NCBI GenBank assembly: GCA_025352145.1
Contig: JANXTY010000069.1
Span: forward strand, 23,812-87,811
Source of the DNA: Oxalobacteraceae bacterium
Lineage (GTDB): Bacteria; Pseudomonadota; Gammaproteobacteria; Burkholderiales; Burkholderiaceae_D
DNA: 64,000 nucleotides
Direction: 5' to 3'
Position 1 is the first letter of the stretch; each line of letters begins with the position of its first letter. Below the pieces are notes generated by a model, which did no database searches, had not been told where the DNA came from, and saw only the letters and a program-made list of their open reading frames with translations. Below are positions 10,550-20,508 of the stretch, piece by piece. The translations under genes and the position numbers were made by a program.

Positions 10550-11308
10550 ATGTACATTCAAAACAATGTATTTATCGTTACGGGCGGCGCGTCTGGAATG
10601 GGGGCTGCGACCGCACGTATGATTGCTGCTGGCGGAGGCAAGGTCATTTTGGCCGATATTCAGATAGATGCGGGGCAAAAACTTGCCATCGAACTAAAGG
10701 GCAAGTTCGTTAACTGCGACGTGACCTGCGAGGCCGATGCTGTGGCGGTGATGGAAGTAGCAGTCGCTATGGGGACGCTGCGTGGATTGATCAATTGTGC
10801 CGGTGTGGCGCACTCTGCCAAAACGGTTGGCAAAGAAGGTCCCCATCCACTTGCTATTTTCCAACAAGCCATCGATATTAATTTGATCGGTACTTTCAAC
10901 ATGGCACGTCTTGCGGCTGATGTGATGGCGAAAATAGCTCCATGTGAAGATGGTGAGCGGGGGATCATCATTAATACTGCCTCGATTGCTGCCTATGACG
11001 GTCAAATGGGACAAGTGGCCTATGCGGCCTCCAAAGCTGCGGTGGTTGGCTTGACGTTGCCGATGGCGCGTGATCTGGCGCAGGGTGGGATTCGTGTGAT
11101 GGCAATCGCGCCGGGAATTTTTGAAACGCCTATGTTGCTCAGCATGGCGCAAAATGTGCAGGATGTGCTTGGTAAGACAGTGCCATTTCCCCGGCGTTTG
11201 GGTAGACCAGACGAATTCGCGCATTTGGTGAAAACGATCATTGAGAACGTGATGCTTAACGGTGAAGTGATTCGATTGGATGGCGCGTTACGCATGCCAC
11301 CCAAATGA
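10550..11308 (+). CDS. SDR dehydrogenase, 3-hydroxyacyl-CoA dehydrogenase type II-like
   Basis: 252 residues from ATG 10550, which follows GAGGT; the upstream ATG at 10511 adds a non-family extension. The Rossmann motif TGGASGMG covers residues 11-18, NCAG is present, and the catalytic Ser-Tyr-Lys set appears as NTASIAAYDG and YAASK. The C-terminal block PFPRRLGRPDEFAHLV ending in GEVIRLDGALRM matches 3-hydroxy-2-methylbutyryl-CoA / type II 3-hydroxyacyl-CoA dehydrogenases of fatty-acid or isoleucine degradation. Substrate assignment comes from resemblance, so it is moderately sure. Confidence 0.85.
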   Translation: MYIQNNVFIVTGGASGMGAATARMIAAGGGKVILADIQIDAGQKLAIELKGKFVNCDVTCEADAVAVMEVAVAMGTLRGLINCAGVAHSAKTVGKEGPHPLAIFQQAIDINLIGTFNMARLAADVMAKIAPCEDGERGIIINTASIAAYDGQMGQVAYAASKAAVVGLTLPMARDLAQGGIRVMAIAPGIFETPMLLSMAQNVQDVLGKTVPFPRRLGRPDEFAHLVKTIIENVMLNGEVIRLDGALRMPPK

Positions 11309-11363
11309 ATTTTCTACGAACTAGCAAGTTGTGTAGGCCGAATATTTTGTTTTGGAGAGTGCT

Positions 11364-13166
11364 TTGAAGATACAGAAAATTTTCTCTCAGGCGCTAACCC
11401 TCTCGATCCTTGGTAGTGCTGCCGGCTGTGCGTTTAATCCAGTATTGCCGATTTCTTCGGTCAGTATTACAGCGCCTGTGCCGGAAGGTGCTTCCGGCTA
11501 TTCCGAGAAAAGCGGATGGATGGCTAAAAAATTTATGGTAGCTACTGCCCATCCTTTAGCCACTGATGCCGGCTATCAAATACTTAAGGCAGGCGGCAGC
11601 GCAGTTGATGCCTCTGTCGCTGTCCAGATGGTGTTGGGCTTGGTGGAGCCGCAATCATCAGGTATTGGCGGCGGTGCGTTTTTGCTGCATTTCGATGGAC
11701 GGAATGTGAAGAGTTTCGATGGCCGCGAAACGGCGCCAGCTAGCGTTAACGAAAATTTATTTCGGCATCCCGATGGTAAGGCGATGGAATTTATGGAGCG
11801 CGTGGTCGGCGGACGTTCGGTCGGTACGCCCGGTGTGTTGCGCATGTTGGAGATGGCGCACAAACGATATGGAAAGTTGCCTTGGGCCGAGTTATTTGTA
11901 CCGGCAATCAGGCTAGCAGAAGACGGTTTTTCTGTTACGCCGCGCCTGCACGCCTTGCTTAAAAATGAGGTTTTTTTAAGAAAAGATCCCGCTTCTGCCG
12001 CATATTTTTACGACCAACATGGCAAGCCGTGGCCCGTCGGCCACCTTCTGAAAAACCCTGATTTGGCGAAAACATTGCGTGAAATTGCTATGGGTGGTGC
12101 CGATACATTTTACTCGGGGCGGATTGCCACCGATATTGCGGAGAAAGTCAAAAGTCACCCAGTTAATCCGGGCGGTTTAACTGTAGCCGATATTGGTAGT
12201 TATCAGGCTAAGTTGCGTGAGCCAATCTGTTTCGATTACAAAATCTGGTCGGTATGCGGTGTTCCACCACCATCATCGGGTGGCATCGCCATTGCGCAAA
12301 TGATGGGGATATTGGAGGCCAAAGGCATCGGTTCCGTGATTTCATCGAACGGGGAATTGGATGCGCAAGCAGTACACCTGTTTTCCGAGGCAGGCCGCCT
12401 GGCATTTGCAGATCGGGATCGTTATGTTGCCGATACCGATTTCGTTCCATTGCCAGGAAATAGCGTACAGCCTTTGTTGGATAAAAATTATCTGGCCATA
12501 CGCGCGTCCCTTATTACTGAGAAATCGATGAATAAGGCATTGCCTGGCAATCTGCCAACCATGAAAGCGATGTGGGGAACTGATACCTCGCCAGAACTGC
12601 CCTCGACTTCTCATTTTTCAATCGTCGATGCGGATGGTCATGCCGTGGCGATGACGACGTCAATAGAGAGCGCCTTTGGGGCGCGTCAAATGGTCGACGG
12701 ATTTTTGTTGAATAACCAATTGACGGATTTTTCTTTTGATGCGTTTGATGCCATCGGGCCTATCGCTAATCGGGTGCAGCCAGGTAAGCGCCCACGCAGT
12801 GCCATGTCGCCAACCTTTGTCTTTGAAAAAGCCAGCAATAAATTGGTGCTGGTGATTGGTTCCCCGGGTGGTTCCGCCATTATCAATTATGTGGGAAAAG
12901 TTTTGATTGGCATGATGAATGCGGGACTCAATGTCCAGGAGGCGATCAGTTTGCCCAATTTCGGCAGTCGTAATGGCCCTACAGAATTGGAGCAAGGGCG
13001 GGTTTCCAGTATTTTTGTTCAGGCTCTCAGGGATAGGGGACACGATGTGCGACTGATGGAGCAGACCTCTGGACTCCAAGGCATCATGCGGATGAATGTA
13101 CATGGAGAACAAGTATGGTTCGGGGGCGCCGATCCACGGCGTGAGGGTAGTGCGAAGGGTGATTAG
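11364..13166 (+). CDS. ggt: Gamma-glutamyltransferase, predicted lipoprotein
   Basis: 600 residues from TTG 11364, five bases after GGAGA; an earlier in-frame TTG at 11352 overlaps that ribosome site. The N-terminus is a signal sequence ending in SAAGC, a plausible lipobox, so the enzyme is probably anchored in the envelope. The proenzyme cleaves itself before the nucleophilic threonine, here T415 in PSTSHFSIVDADGHAVAM. NNQLTDFS, RPRSAMSPT and GSPGGSAIINYV are the other substrate-site blocks. It hydrolyses or transfers the glutamyl group of glutathione and related peptides. Convergent with the receiver-domain gene. Confidence 0.94.
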   Translation: MKIQKIFSQALTLSILGSAAGCAFNPVLPISSVSITAPVPEGASGYSEKSGWMAKKFMVATAHPLATDAGYQILKAGGSAVDASVAVQMVLGLVEPQSSGIGGGAFLLHFDGRNVKSFDGRETAPASVNENLFRHPDGKAMEFMERVVGGRSVGTPGVLRMLEMAHKRYGKLPWAELFVPAIRLAEDGFSVTPRLHALLKNEVFLRKDPASAAYFYDQHGKPWPVGHLLKNPDLAKTLREIAMGGADTFYSGRIATDIAEKVKSHPVNPGGLTVADIGSYQAKLREPICFDYKIWSVCGVPPPSSGGIAIAQMMGILEAKGIGSVISSNGELDAQAVHLFSEAGRLAFADRDRYVADTDFVPLPGNSVQPLLDKNYLAIRASLITEKSMNKALPGNLPTMKAMWGTDTSPELPSTSHFSIVDADGHAVAMTTSIESAFGARQMVDGFLLNNQLTDFSFDAFDAIGPIANRVQPGKRPRSAMSPTFVFEKASNKLVLVIGSPGGSAIINYVGKVLIGMMNAGLNVQEAISLPNFGSRNGPTELEQGRVSSIFVQALRDRGHDVRLMEQTSGLQGIMRMNVHGEQVWFGGADPRREGSAKGD

Positions 13167-13301
13167 GGCCTCCTCCTCGCCTACCTTAACCGTGCAAAGC
13201 ATCAGCGATCTCTCTGCCCTACATAAAGACGAACGCAATAGGATAGTACTTGATTGCATTTTCGCATTTGGCGCATCTGCCGTGCAATGCGAATAAAGTG
13301 A

Positions 13302-14159
13302 TTAAATGCCTGAATCAGATTTCTTCTTCCAGTTCGGTAGGAATTTTTCTAGGGTGACCAGAAGATTATTCGGGTCCACCGGTTTGCTGAGAAAAGCATC
13401 GCAGCCCGCGAGTGATCCCCGCATTCTGTCCACAATATTGCGGTTTGCGGTCAGAATAATAATCGCAGTGCGTCTTCTTTTGTCGGGAGACTGTTTTATT
13501 AATTTGCAAAATTTGATGCCATCCTGGTCTGGTAAATCCATTTCAAGTACGATGCAGTTGTATCGGGATACTTGGATGAGTTCGGTTGCTTGCGTCACAG
13601 TGGTCGCATGATCGACGCGATAGCCGGAGCTAGCCAAGCGCGTACTAATAAATTTTGATACAACGGGATCTGGATCGACTACTAAAACAGCCGCGTCCGT
13701 TAGAAATTCTTTGGGTGGTTGGTTACGGTCATACCAAGGGTCGAGTTGTTTGATTTCCAGATCATTGACACGATTGCTGAACTCTTCAGCTTGCGGTTCC
13801 GTTAGGGAATGAGTTTCAACTATCTCACCCAGCACGGTGTCTAGCGTATGTAAAATTCCGGCCCAACGGATGGGGCGTTGTATATGGGCATCGACATTGG
13901 CGTTTTGGTTTGTGATGGTGCCAATGGTAACAATGGGGCTGTTTTTTTTACGGACTGAAGCCAAATCCAAACGTAATTTTGCCTCCTTGTCGTCAATATC
14001 TATCAAGACGCAATCAGGACGGGATTTTTCGCTTGGCTGCCATTCACGGTAGGCGCGCGTTCGCATCTCAGAAACCTTAAACATCGACGCCAACAATACG
14101 CGTTCATTCGGTTTGAAACCGAGAATCTCAACATCCATCAATTCAGAATTGTTATCCAT
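13302..14159 (-). CDS. Double receiver-domain protein with altered phosphoacceptor
   Basis: 285 residues with no DNA-binding or enzymatic output domain. The C-terminal half (about 155-280) is a CheY-like receiver: acidic pocket VVDPDP, conserved threonine in IIILTA, lysine in LSKPVD. The site that should carry the phosphorylated aspartate reads NCIVLEMDLPDQDG, placing glutamate E206 there. The N-terminal half (about 8-112) looks like a more eroded receiver with VLIDID and IQRPIR in place of the lysine. No kinase gene is adjacent. It may be a non-phosphorylatable signalling adaptor; that role is inference. Confidence 0.78.
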   Translation of the reverse strand: MDNNSELMDVEILGFKPNERVLLASMFKVSEMRTRAYREWQPSEKSRPDCVLIDIDDKEAKLRLDLASVRKKNSPIVTIGTITNQNANVDAHIQRPIRWAGILHTLDTVLGEIVETHSLTEPQAEEFSNRVNDLEIKQLDPWYDRNQPPKEFLTDAAVLVVDPDPVVSKFISTRLASSGYRVDHATTVTQATELIQVSRYNCIVLEMDLPDQDGIKFCKLIKQSPDKRRRTAIIILTANRNIVDRMRGSLAGCDAFLSKPVDPNNLLVTLEKFLPNWKKKSDSGI

Positions 14160-14396
14160 ATTGGTCCGGTGGGTTAAATCAACCTAATTTTGGCGAAATG
14201 CTTGGCGTTCAGTTAGCCTCATATCGAAAATAAAACTTTCTATGATGCAAGATCCTATTTTGCTACGTTATTTGAAAAACGGCAATCTTCGAGCGCAATG
14301 AATGTCAGTAATAGCCACAATCGGGTAAGTAACCTATCCTACGGATGTTTTATTGTGGATGCCTTTTTAAGCATGAAGTATTATTTTTCTAGAAAC

Positions 14397-15110
14397 TCAA
14401 ATTTTATCCGCCACAATACGAAAGTGTAGATCCAGCTGATTTCGCACCTGTAATGCTCCCCCAAGAATGGTAAAAGGTACTATGCCGAAATCGCTTTGGT
14501 TCATACTCATCTTTCCAGTGACAATGATTCCATTGGTAGTTGCATCGACCTGTGCGGGAATGTCAAATGTGTGGGTGGTGCCGTGAAGCGTGATAGATAC
14601 ATGCAATAGGGATGGAGTCATATCTTTGCGGACAATATGGATAAATGCCCAGGGAAAGCGTTCTTCCTCAAGCACCTTATCGAGCATATTGCGGCGCGTA
14701 CCTTCTATCGCATCCGGTGATGGAGTGGTGGTTTGCGCTGCATCGGCGCGTAACTGGACCTCATCGACTGTAAGCCGCTTGAGTGGCAGATAAAGATCGG
14801 CCTGCCCATCTTCTGGGATAATATATCCTTGTATGTCGCGACTGGCGATGACGTGATCGTGGCCGAGACGCGCGAGTACGCCGCCACGATGTACCTCAAT
14901 CGTGATCAACGATTGACTTCGATTAACCCGTAGCACTTCTTTCCCAAGCACTTTTGCTTGTCGATAGTACGCATCAGGAAAATTGGCGGGTATCAACCCT
15001 AGATTCGAGGACGTTTCCTCAGGTGCGCGTGGTGCGCAAGAAATGAGCAGGCTGGCGAAAAACGTCAGCAAACAAGTACGGTATGTTTTGCCTGAATCAA
15101 AAGAAATCAT
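14397..15110 (-). CDS. YceI-domain lipoprotein
   Basis: 237 residues. A signal peptide ends with the lipobox LISC at about residues 22-25, so the mature protein should be lipid-anchored. The remainder is a YceI-like lipocalin-shaped domain: LITIEVHRGGVLARLGHDH, a central RRNMLDKVLEEERFPWAFI block and FGIVPFTILGGALQVRNQL near the end. YceI proteins bind isoprenoid-type lipids in a hydrophobic tunnel; ligand and role here are unknown. It stands alone, with about 237 bp before the receiver-domain gene and 390 bp on the other side. Confidence 0.85.
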   Translation of the reverse strand: MISFDSGKTYRTCLLTFFASLLISCAPRAPEETSSNLGLIPANFPDAYYRQAKVLGKEVLRVNRSQSLITIEVHRGGVLARLGHDHVIASRDIQGYIIPEDGQADLYLPLKRLTVDEVQLRADAAQTTTPSPDAIEGTRRNMLDKVLEEERFPWAFIHIVRKDMTPSLLHVSITLHGTTHTFDIPAQVDATTNGIIVTGKMSMNQSDFGIVPFTILGGALQVRNQLDLHFRIVADKI

Positions 15111-15500
15111 CGGGACCTTGATGGATGTTCACTACGTTTTCATTGATGAGTTCATTGTTTGATGAACTATCATGAATTATGACCGAGTGTAAAACAACTG
15201 TCCCGACAAAAAAATTGCATGGCAGATTACCACGCCACTCAGCATGGCAGAATGTGCGAGGTAAATATTAATCACTGGCCCAAAAAATCTGACGGTTGGC
15301 ATATCGGATTTATTTCCGTGACTCACCCAGCGATAACAGATGCTGTCATGCCGGGGGCGCTATTTAACGTTAGTTGCAGATTGGGGCGCGTTCTATAGAA
15401 ATCTGGGTTTATACAAAAACCAGTTAATCGGTGGGATACTTTTTTATTGCTGAAATGGCAGCCGGCTATTTTTTGAAGCCCTCGCTTTCGTTCTATCCCA
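15111..15500. other. Intergenic region upstream of the YceI gene
   Basis: 390 bp between the YceI gene and the binding-protein gene, both on the minus strand. A 60-codon open minus frame (about 15180-15363) has no credible start or family match. No terminator or promoter could be assigned with confidence. Confidence 0.45.
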
Positions 15501-16628
15501 TCAAAACGATAAGCTGCCGTCTTTTTTAAGGAGGGCGATATCGACATAACTAGACATGTTGTTATGGCTATTTGAGCTGGTGATATGCAAGCCTCCTAAG
15601 TCGATGTCACCTTTGTGCGCGATGAAATTCTGCAAACTGCCTCGGCTTGTATTTTCCATCTGAATTGCTTTGATCAAGGTTTTCCCTACTGCGAATCCTT
15701 CTAATGTGATGGAGGAAAGGGATTCGTCGCGAAATTGCTTCATTAATTTTATGTGTTCTGATTGTAATGATGAAGCGTCGGAGGCGGGATTGGGAACGAC
15801 CTGCGAGAACACTGTCCATTCCGTGGCTTTTACTCCAGCGATTTCTGTGAGCGTGCCCAAATTAATGAGGGAAGTTCCAGCAACGATTGTCGCTGGGTCA
15901 TGTTTTCTGAATGCTTTTAGAAACAACGCTGTGCTGGTCGTGTCCGCAATGGCGATCACCATCTTTGGCTTGGCGCTGCTAAGTTGCAATGCTTCTTTTG
16001 CGATGTCGCTTGGACTGCTGTTGAGGTTGGCAGTTCCTGCCAATTTGATGCCGCGTTTGTGTAATTGACTAATGATGTAGGCGTAGGAATTTGTATTTAA
16101 TGACGACGGTTGATACGCGATGCCGACATTTTTAATACCTAGTTTATTAAAGTACGAAAAGATAAATTCAAATTCCCGTTCATAACTGGGACGCCAGAAC
16201 AGGACGCGTGAGCGTGAAATATTCACGGAATCGGAAAGCGGTGCAAATAACACATGTGTGCTGTTGGCAAAGGTTGGAGAAGCGAGGACTGCCTGCGTGA
16301 TTTCTACGCCGATGCCACCTAGAAGATAATCAACGTGATCTTGCTTGATTAATTCCGCCACTAATTTGACGGCCTCGGCCGGTTCTCCGTGATCGTCTCG
16401 GACAATATACCGAATATGTTTTCCATTGATTCCCCCTTTTAGATTAACGCTGTCGATGTAGGTTGTAATACCTGCGACATAGTCGCGTCCGATACTGCCG
16501 TTTGGCCCGGACAGATCGATGGACTGGCCGATGGCGATGGCTTTATCAGCGGCTTTGACTGCACCCGAGGCCAGAATAAGAGAGGACATGGCAAAAACGA
16601 AAAATAAATAACGCATGCGAAATTTCAC
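15501..16628 (-). CDS. Periplasmic binding protein of branched-chain amino-acid ABC transporter type
   Basis: 375 residues starting at GTG 16628, which follows GGAG by eight bases. An N-terminal signal peptide (about 1-26, ending in AVKA) is followed by a type 1 periplasmic-binding fold: AIGQSIDLSGPNGSIGRDYV, then INGKHIRYIVRDDHGEP, typical of the Leu/Ile/Val-binding (Peripla_BP_6) family. No permease or ATPase genes adjoin it, so it is an orphan. It may feed a remote transporter or act as a ligand sensor. Ligand unknown. The neighbouring metR does not establish a link to methionine. Confidence 0.86.
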   Translation of the reverse strand: MKFRMRYLFFVFAMSSLILASGAVKAADKAIAIGQSIDLSGPNGSIGRDYVAGITTYIDSVNLKGGINGKHIRYIVRDDHGEPAEAVKLVAELIKQDHVDYLLGGIGVEITQAVLASPTFANSTHVLFAPLSDSVNISRSRVLFWRPSYEREFEFIFSYFNKLGIKNVGIAYQPSSLNTNSYAYIISQLHKRGIKLAGTANLNSSPSDIAKEALQLSSAKPKMVIAIADTTSTALFLKAFRKHDPATIVAGTSLINLGTLTEIAGVKATEWTVFSQVVPNPASDASSLQSEHIKLMKQFRDESLSSITLEGFAVGKTLIKAIQMENTSRGSLQNFIAHKGDIDLGGLHITSSNSHNNMSSYVDIALLKKDGSLSF

Positions 16629-16786
16629 TGGCTATTCTCCAGAGCGGAAAATTTCAGATGATGCGTGACAAATGTGACTGGGGTATGACGTGCTGGTTGG
16701 CACAAGGATGTCCTCGGTAGGGGTTCATGGCAGGATTTTTTAGTCAATTGACGATAGGTGCTGCTTTCTCAAACAGTCCGCACCAA

Positions 16787-17707
16787 TTAAAGTAGTTCAA
16801 CGTTCTTCAAATTGATGTAGCAACTTTCCCGCGTTGTATTCACAAAATCCATCAGATATGGTCTTGTGGACATTTCTGGTAGGCATGCGGCATATAGTCG
16901 TCCTGTAAGTCCATATGGAGTAATGCGTTTTGCAAGCACGTAGTCCCGATTTAAATAGTTTTGGGCGGCCCAAATCGGTAGTGTTGCAATACCCCTTCTA
17001 CTTGCTACTAATTGCAGCATCGCTACTGTCAACTCGGTAGTGCGACGATTGGTTTGAACGCCTGCAGGTTTGAGTACTTGGCGTACCACATCGAGCATAT
17101 CGTCGGGCACCGGATAAGTGATCAGCGTGTCGTTGGAAAAATCTTCCGCCACTAGAAAATCACGCTTGGCCAAGGGGTGATCATGCGCTATCAGGGCCAC
17201 AATTTCGAAGCGAAACAAGGGGTGATAGGTGACTGTTTCATCGGGATCGATCTCCGACACGATGGCGACATCGGCACGATGGCCGTAGAGCAGGCCCACT
17301 GGGTCGGCCTGGAAGCCGGACACGATGTCGAGTTCGACTTCCGGCCAGCGCATGCGAAATACATCCATTGCAGGCATGAGCCAATCGAAGCAGGTATGAC
17401 ATTCGACAGCAATGCGCAACTGCCCCGCCACACCTTGCATCATCCGCACCATATCGCGTTCGGCATTGGCGATCTGCGGCAAGATTGAATCTGCCAATTT
17501 GAGTAGTCGTTCACCGGCTGGGGTGAAACGTACCGGTATCGACTTGCGCTCGAATAAGGCGGCACCGTGATGTTCTTCTAGTTGTTTGAGTTGGTGTGAC
17601 AGGGCTGACTGTGTGACATTAAGCAAGACGGCGGCGCGCAAAAGATTCCCCGCTTCACGTAAAGCCAGCAGGGTTTTCAGATGGCGCACTTCGAGAATGG
17701 ATTTCAC
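16787..17707 (-). CDS. metR: LysR-type regulator of methionine synthesis, MetR
   Basis: 306 residues beginning at GTG 17707. The N-terminal DNA-binding domain (LKTLLALREAGNLLRAA, then VTQSALSHQLKQLEEHHG) and the effector domain starting LRIAVECHTCFDWLMP are typical of MetR, which senses homocysteine. It is divergent from metE, the classical MetR target, and a perfect TGAA-N5-TTCA box lies 3 bp upstream of its own start. That position suits autorepression plus activation of metE. Confidence 0.95.
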   Translation of the reverse strand: MKSILEVRHLKTLLALREAGNLLRAAVLLNVTQSALSHQLKQLEEHHGAALFERKSIPVRFTPAGERLLKLADSILPQIANAERDMVRMMQGVAGQLRIAVECHTCFDWLMPAMDVFRMRWPEVELDIVSGFQADPVGLLYGHRADVAIVSEIDPDETVTYHPLFRFEIVALIAHDHPLAKRDFLVAEDFSNDTLITYPVPDDMLDVVRQVLKPAGVQTNRRTTELTVAMLQLVASRRGIATLPIWAAQNYLNRDYVLAKRITPYGLTGRLYAACLPEMSTRPYLMDFVNTTRESCYINLKNVELL

Positions 17708-17709
17708 TA

Positions 17710-17722
17710 TGAATTATTTTCA
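17710..17722. promoter_or_regulatory. MetR binding box in the metR-metE intergenic region
   Basis: TGAATTATTTTCA matches the TGAA-N5-TTCA consensus of MetR exactly. It lies immediately upstream of metR and 85 bp upstream of metE. A second partial half-site (TTTGAATAA) occurs about 30 bp nearer metE. Confidence 0.85.
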
Positions 17723-17807
17723 ATGTAATTCTTAAAATATATCGTTTGAATAATAATGTGCAAGCCCGCAACATGCAAGTCTCAAATTTATTAAAACGGA
17801 GTTATTC

Positions 17808-20084
17808 ATGGCAATCGCACACATCTTGGGTTTTCCTCGTATAGGCAAGCAGCGCGAATTGAAGTTTGCATTGGAATCATTCTGGCGTGGTGAAACGGAC
17901 CAAGCAGCCTTGCAGGATACGGGACGAACATTGCGTACCCGTCATTGGGCAGTCCAGAGTCAAGCTGGATTGGATTTTGTCACGGTAGGGGATTTTGCGT
18001 GGTACGACCATGTGTTGGGAACGCTTGCTTTGTTGGGAGCGATTCCATCACGCTTTAAGTTCGACCGCCAGCATCTGAGCTTGTCGGATTATTTCCTGTT
18101 GGCGCGAGGTAGCAGCGAACATTTTGCAATGGAAATGACAAAGTGGTTTGATACAAATTATCACTACTTAGTGCCAGAGTGGACATCGGACGTGCAGTTT
18201 GATGGTGGGGTCGATTGGCTGTTCGATGAATTTGCCGAAGCGCAAGCGCTAGGTCATCGTGCCAAGCTGGTACTGGTGGGGCCATTGACTTTGCTTTATA
18301 TGGGTAAGATTAAATCCGGCATAAGTCATAAGCTGGATCTGTTACCTAGGGTGATTGTCGGCTATCAAAAATTGCTTGAGCGATTGAAAAAATGTGGCGT
18401 TGAATGGGTGCAGATCGATGAGCCGATATTGGCGCTAGATCTTGACGCCGCATGGCGCGATGCTTTTGTACCGACTTACGCAGCACTCACGCCTACCGCG
18501 CCGCCGGTCTTGCTGGCAACTTATTTCGATGAAGTGATTGCACATGTGGGACTGCTGCGCGATTTGCCGGTTGCTGGCGTTCATTTGGATTTGGTGCGTG
18601 GAGCAGGGCAGCTAGATACGTTTATCAAGGATTGGCCGCAAGACCGTATTTTGTCAGCGGGAATTGTGGATGGCCGCAATATCTGGCGTACCGATCTTGA
18701 TAAGGTACTGCCTATTCTTACATCTTTGCACAGATCGTTAGGAAACAGGCTGTGGATCGCACCGAGTTGTTCTTTGCTGCATGTGCCGGTAGATCTCTCG
18801 ACTGAGACTGCATTGAATAAGGAGCTCAAAAGTTGGCTGGCTTTTGCCTGCCAAAAGCTCGACGAAATCGTTTTATTGAAGCAGGCCTTGAATGGGGAAA
18901 TCAGTGTAAATGACTTGCCATTTGAAGAGGCACGCGCTGCACTTGCTTTGCGCAGAAATTCGCCCAGAATTCAAAATGGGTATGTGCAAAAGCGGCTGCA
19001 ATCGATATCCCGTCAGCAGGCAGAGCGGGGTGCGGAATTCAACATCCGCATCGTCAAACAGCAGGCTAAATGGAATTTACCTGCTTTCCCCACCACCACT
19101 ATTGGTTCTTTCCCGCAAACTGCAGAGATTCGCCAAGTGCGTGCCGCGTTCAAGAGCGGGGCGATTGGTCATGTAGAGTATCTGGACAAAATGCGTGAAG
19201 AAATTCGGTTTGTGGTACGCAAGCAAGAAGCACTCGGGCTGGATGTGTTAGTGCATGGCGAGCCGGAGCGTAACGACATGGTCGAATATTTTGGCGAACA
19301 GTTGTGGGGTTATGGCTTTACTGCAAATGGATGGGTTCAGAGTTACGGGTCGCGTTGCGTCAAGCCGCCTTTCATCTATGGCGATGTTTACCGGCCAGAA
19401 GCGATGACGGTAAGTTGGAGTGAGTTTGCACAAAGTTTGACCGGCAAGCCGATGAAAGGCATGTTGACTGGGCCGGTGACGATGCTGCAATGGTCCTTTG
19501 TACGCGACGACCAACCGCGTGAGATAACTGCCCTACAAATCGCCTTGGCCTTGCGCGACGAGGTCTGTGATCTGGAAAAAGCAGGCATCGGGATGATCCA
19601 GATCGATGAACCTGCTTTTCGAGAGGGATTGCCCTTAAAGGCGCGAGATTGGCCGCACTACCTCGATTGGGCGGTGCATGCTTTCAAGATCAGTGCGGCG
19701 GGGGTCAAGGATGAGACACAGATTCATACTCACATGTGCTATTCCGAATTCAATGACATCTTGCCTTGGATTGCAGCAATGGATGCGGATGTGATCACCA
19801 TCGAGACCTCACGCTCGGATATGGAATTGTTGGACGGTTTTGGCCAGTTTTCCTATCCTAATGATATTGGTCCCGGTGTGTACGATATTCATGCCCCTCG
19901 CGTGCCGCAAGTGGCGGAAATGCAGCGTTTGCTGCAAAAAGCGCGGGGCGTGATTCCCGATGCGCGCTTATGGGTCAATCCAGATTGTGGTTTGAAAACG
20001 CGGGGCTGGCCAGAAACTGAGGCAGCATTGTCCAACATGGTACTAGCGGCACGTGGATTGAGGTTGGAGGGAGGGAATAAATAA
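17808..20084 (+). CDS. metE: Cobalamin-independent methionine synthase
   Basis: 758 residues, the normal length, starting at ATG after ACGGAG. It transfers the methyl group of 5-methyltetrahydropteroyl-glutamate to homocysteine. The two-barrel architecture is visible: N-terminal block [18 protein letters not shown], a central repeat start at [12 protein letters not shown], and zinc ligands in HMCYSEFND, the glutamate of TIETSRSD, and the cysteine of [11 protein letters not shown]. It is divergent from metR and the intergenic region carries a MetR box. No B12 riboswitch was recognised upstream. Confidence 0.98.
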   Translation: MAIAHILGFPRIGKQRELKFALESFWRGETDQAALQDTGRTLRTRHWAVQSQAGLDFVTVGDFAWYDHVLGTLALLGAIPSRFKFDRQHLSLSDYFLLARGSSEHFAMEMTKWFDTNYHYLVPEWTSDVQFDGGVDWLFDEFAEAQALGHRAKLVLVGPLTLLYMGKIKSGISHKLDLLPRVIVGYQKLLERLKKCGVEWVQIDEPILALDLDAAWRDAFVPTYAALTPTAPPVLLATYFDEVIAHVGLLRDLPVAGVHLDLVRGAGQLDTFIKDWPQDRILSAGIVDGRNIWRTDLDKVLPILTSLHRSLGNRLWIAPSCSLLHVPVDLSTETALNKELKSWLAFACQKLDEIVLLKQALNGEISVNDLPFEEARAALALRRNSPRIQNGYVQKRLQSISRQQAERGAEFNIRIVKQQAKWNLPAFPTTTIGSFPQTAEIRQVRAAFKSGAIGHVEYLDKMREEIRFVVRKQEALGLDVLVHGEPERNDMVEYFGEQLWGYGFTANGWVQSYGSRCVKPPFIYGDVYRPEAMTVSWSEFAQSLTGKPMKGMLTGPVTMLQWSFVRDDQPREITALQIALALRDEVCDLEKAGIGMIQIDEPAFREGLPLKARDWPHYLDWAVHAFKISAAGVKDETQIHTHMCYSEFNDILPWIAAMDADVITIETSRSDMELLDGFGQFSYPNDIGPGVYDIHAPRVPQVAEMQRLLQKARGVIPDARLWVNPDCGLKTRGWPETEAALSNMVLAARGLRLEGGNK

Positions 20085-20508
20085 AGAACGTTCTGCGGCT
20101 GCAACTTATAGAGATCTTGCACAACGCAATCTTGAACTTGAGATGCTCATCGTACCCTCGTATGGCCGCACTTTAGAATCACTATTTCGTCTTTTGCTAT
20201 GGTTGTGCAGGGGTCTCTTATAAATGAAATATCGAAAGGTAGTGATTTGACTTGAGAATTATCTCGACATTTCATGGGGTGAATGTTGGATTCCATTATG
20301 TGATACTTTAGGTGCGTAGCAACATTAAATTATCTCGTTTTAAGAAATTTAGTTTCATATTGCAAAATAATATATTTAACTGATTGAATAATAAGGATTT
20401 AATTTAAATTATATGTCTTATATAAGACAATGTTGCTCCGCAAAATATAGCCTATCATCAACGTAACAAGATTTGATTGTTAACTTTGTTAATCAATAGG
20501 AGAAAGCC
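20085..20508. other. metE-aceA intergenic region, AT-rich aceA promoter zone
   Basis: 424 bp, conspicuously AT-rich over its last 250 bp. No gene is evident. It carries the palindrome at 20414-20429 and the aceA ribosome site (AGGAGA just before 20509). No clear terminator for metE was seen. Confidence 0.6.
20414..20429. promoter_or_regulatory. Perfect 16-bp palindrome, candidate operator of aceA
   Basis: TGTCTTATATAAGACA is fully self-complementary and ends 79 bp before the aceA start. Its size and symmetry suit a dimeric regulator. The TATATA core also overlaps a possible -10 region. The regulator is not known to me. Confidence 0.6.

Noticed and set aside
15180..15363. Open minus frame of about 60 codons with hydrophobic stretch
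   Set aside because: Resembled the end of a membrane protein briefly, but there is no start or upstream remainder to support a gene.
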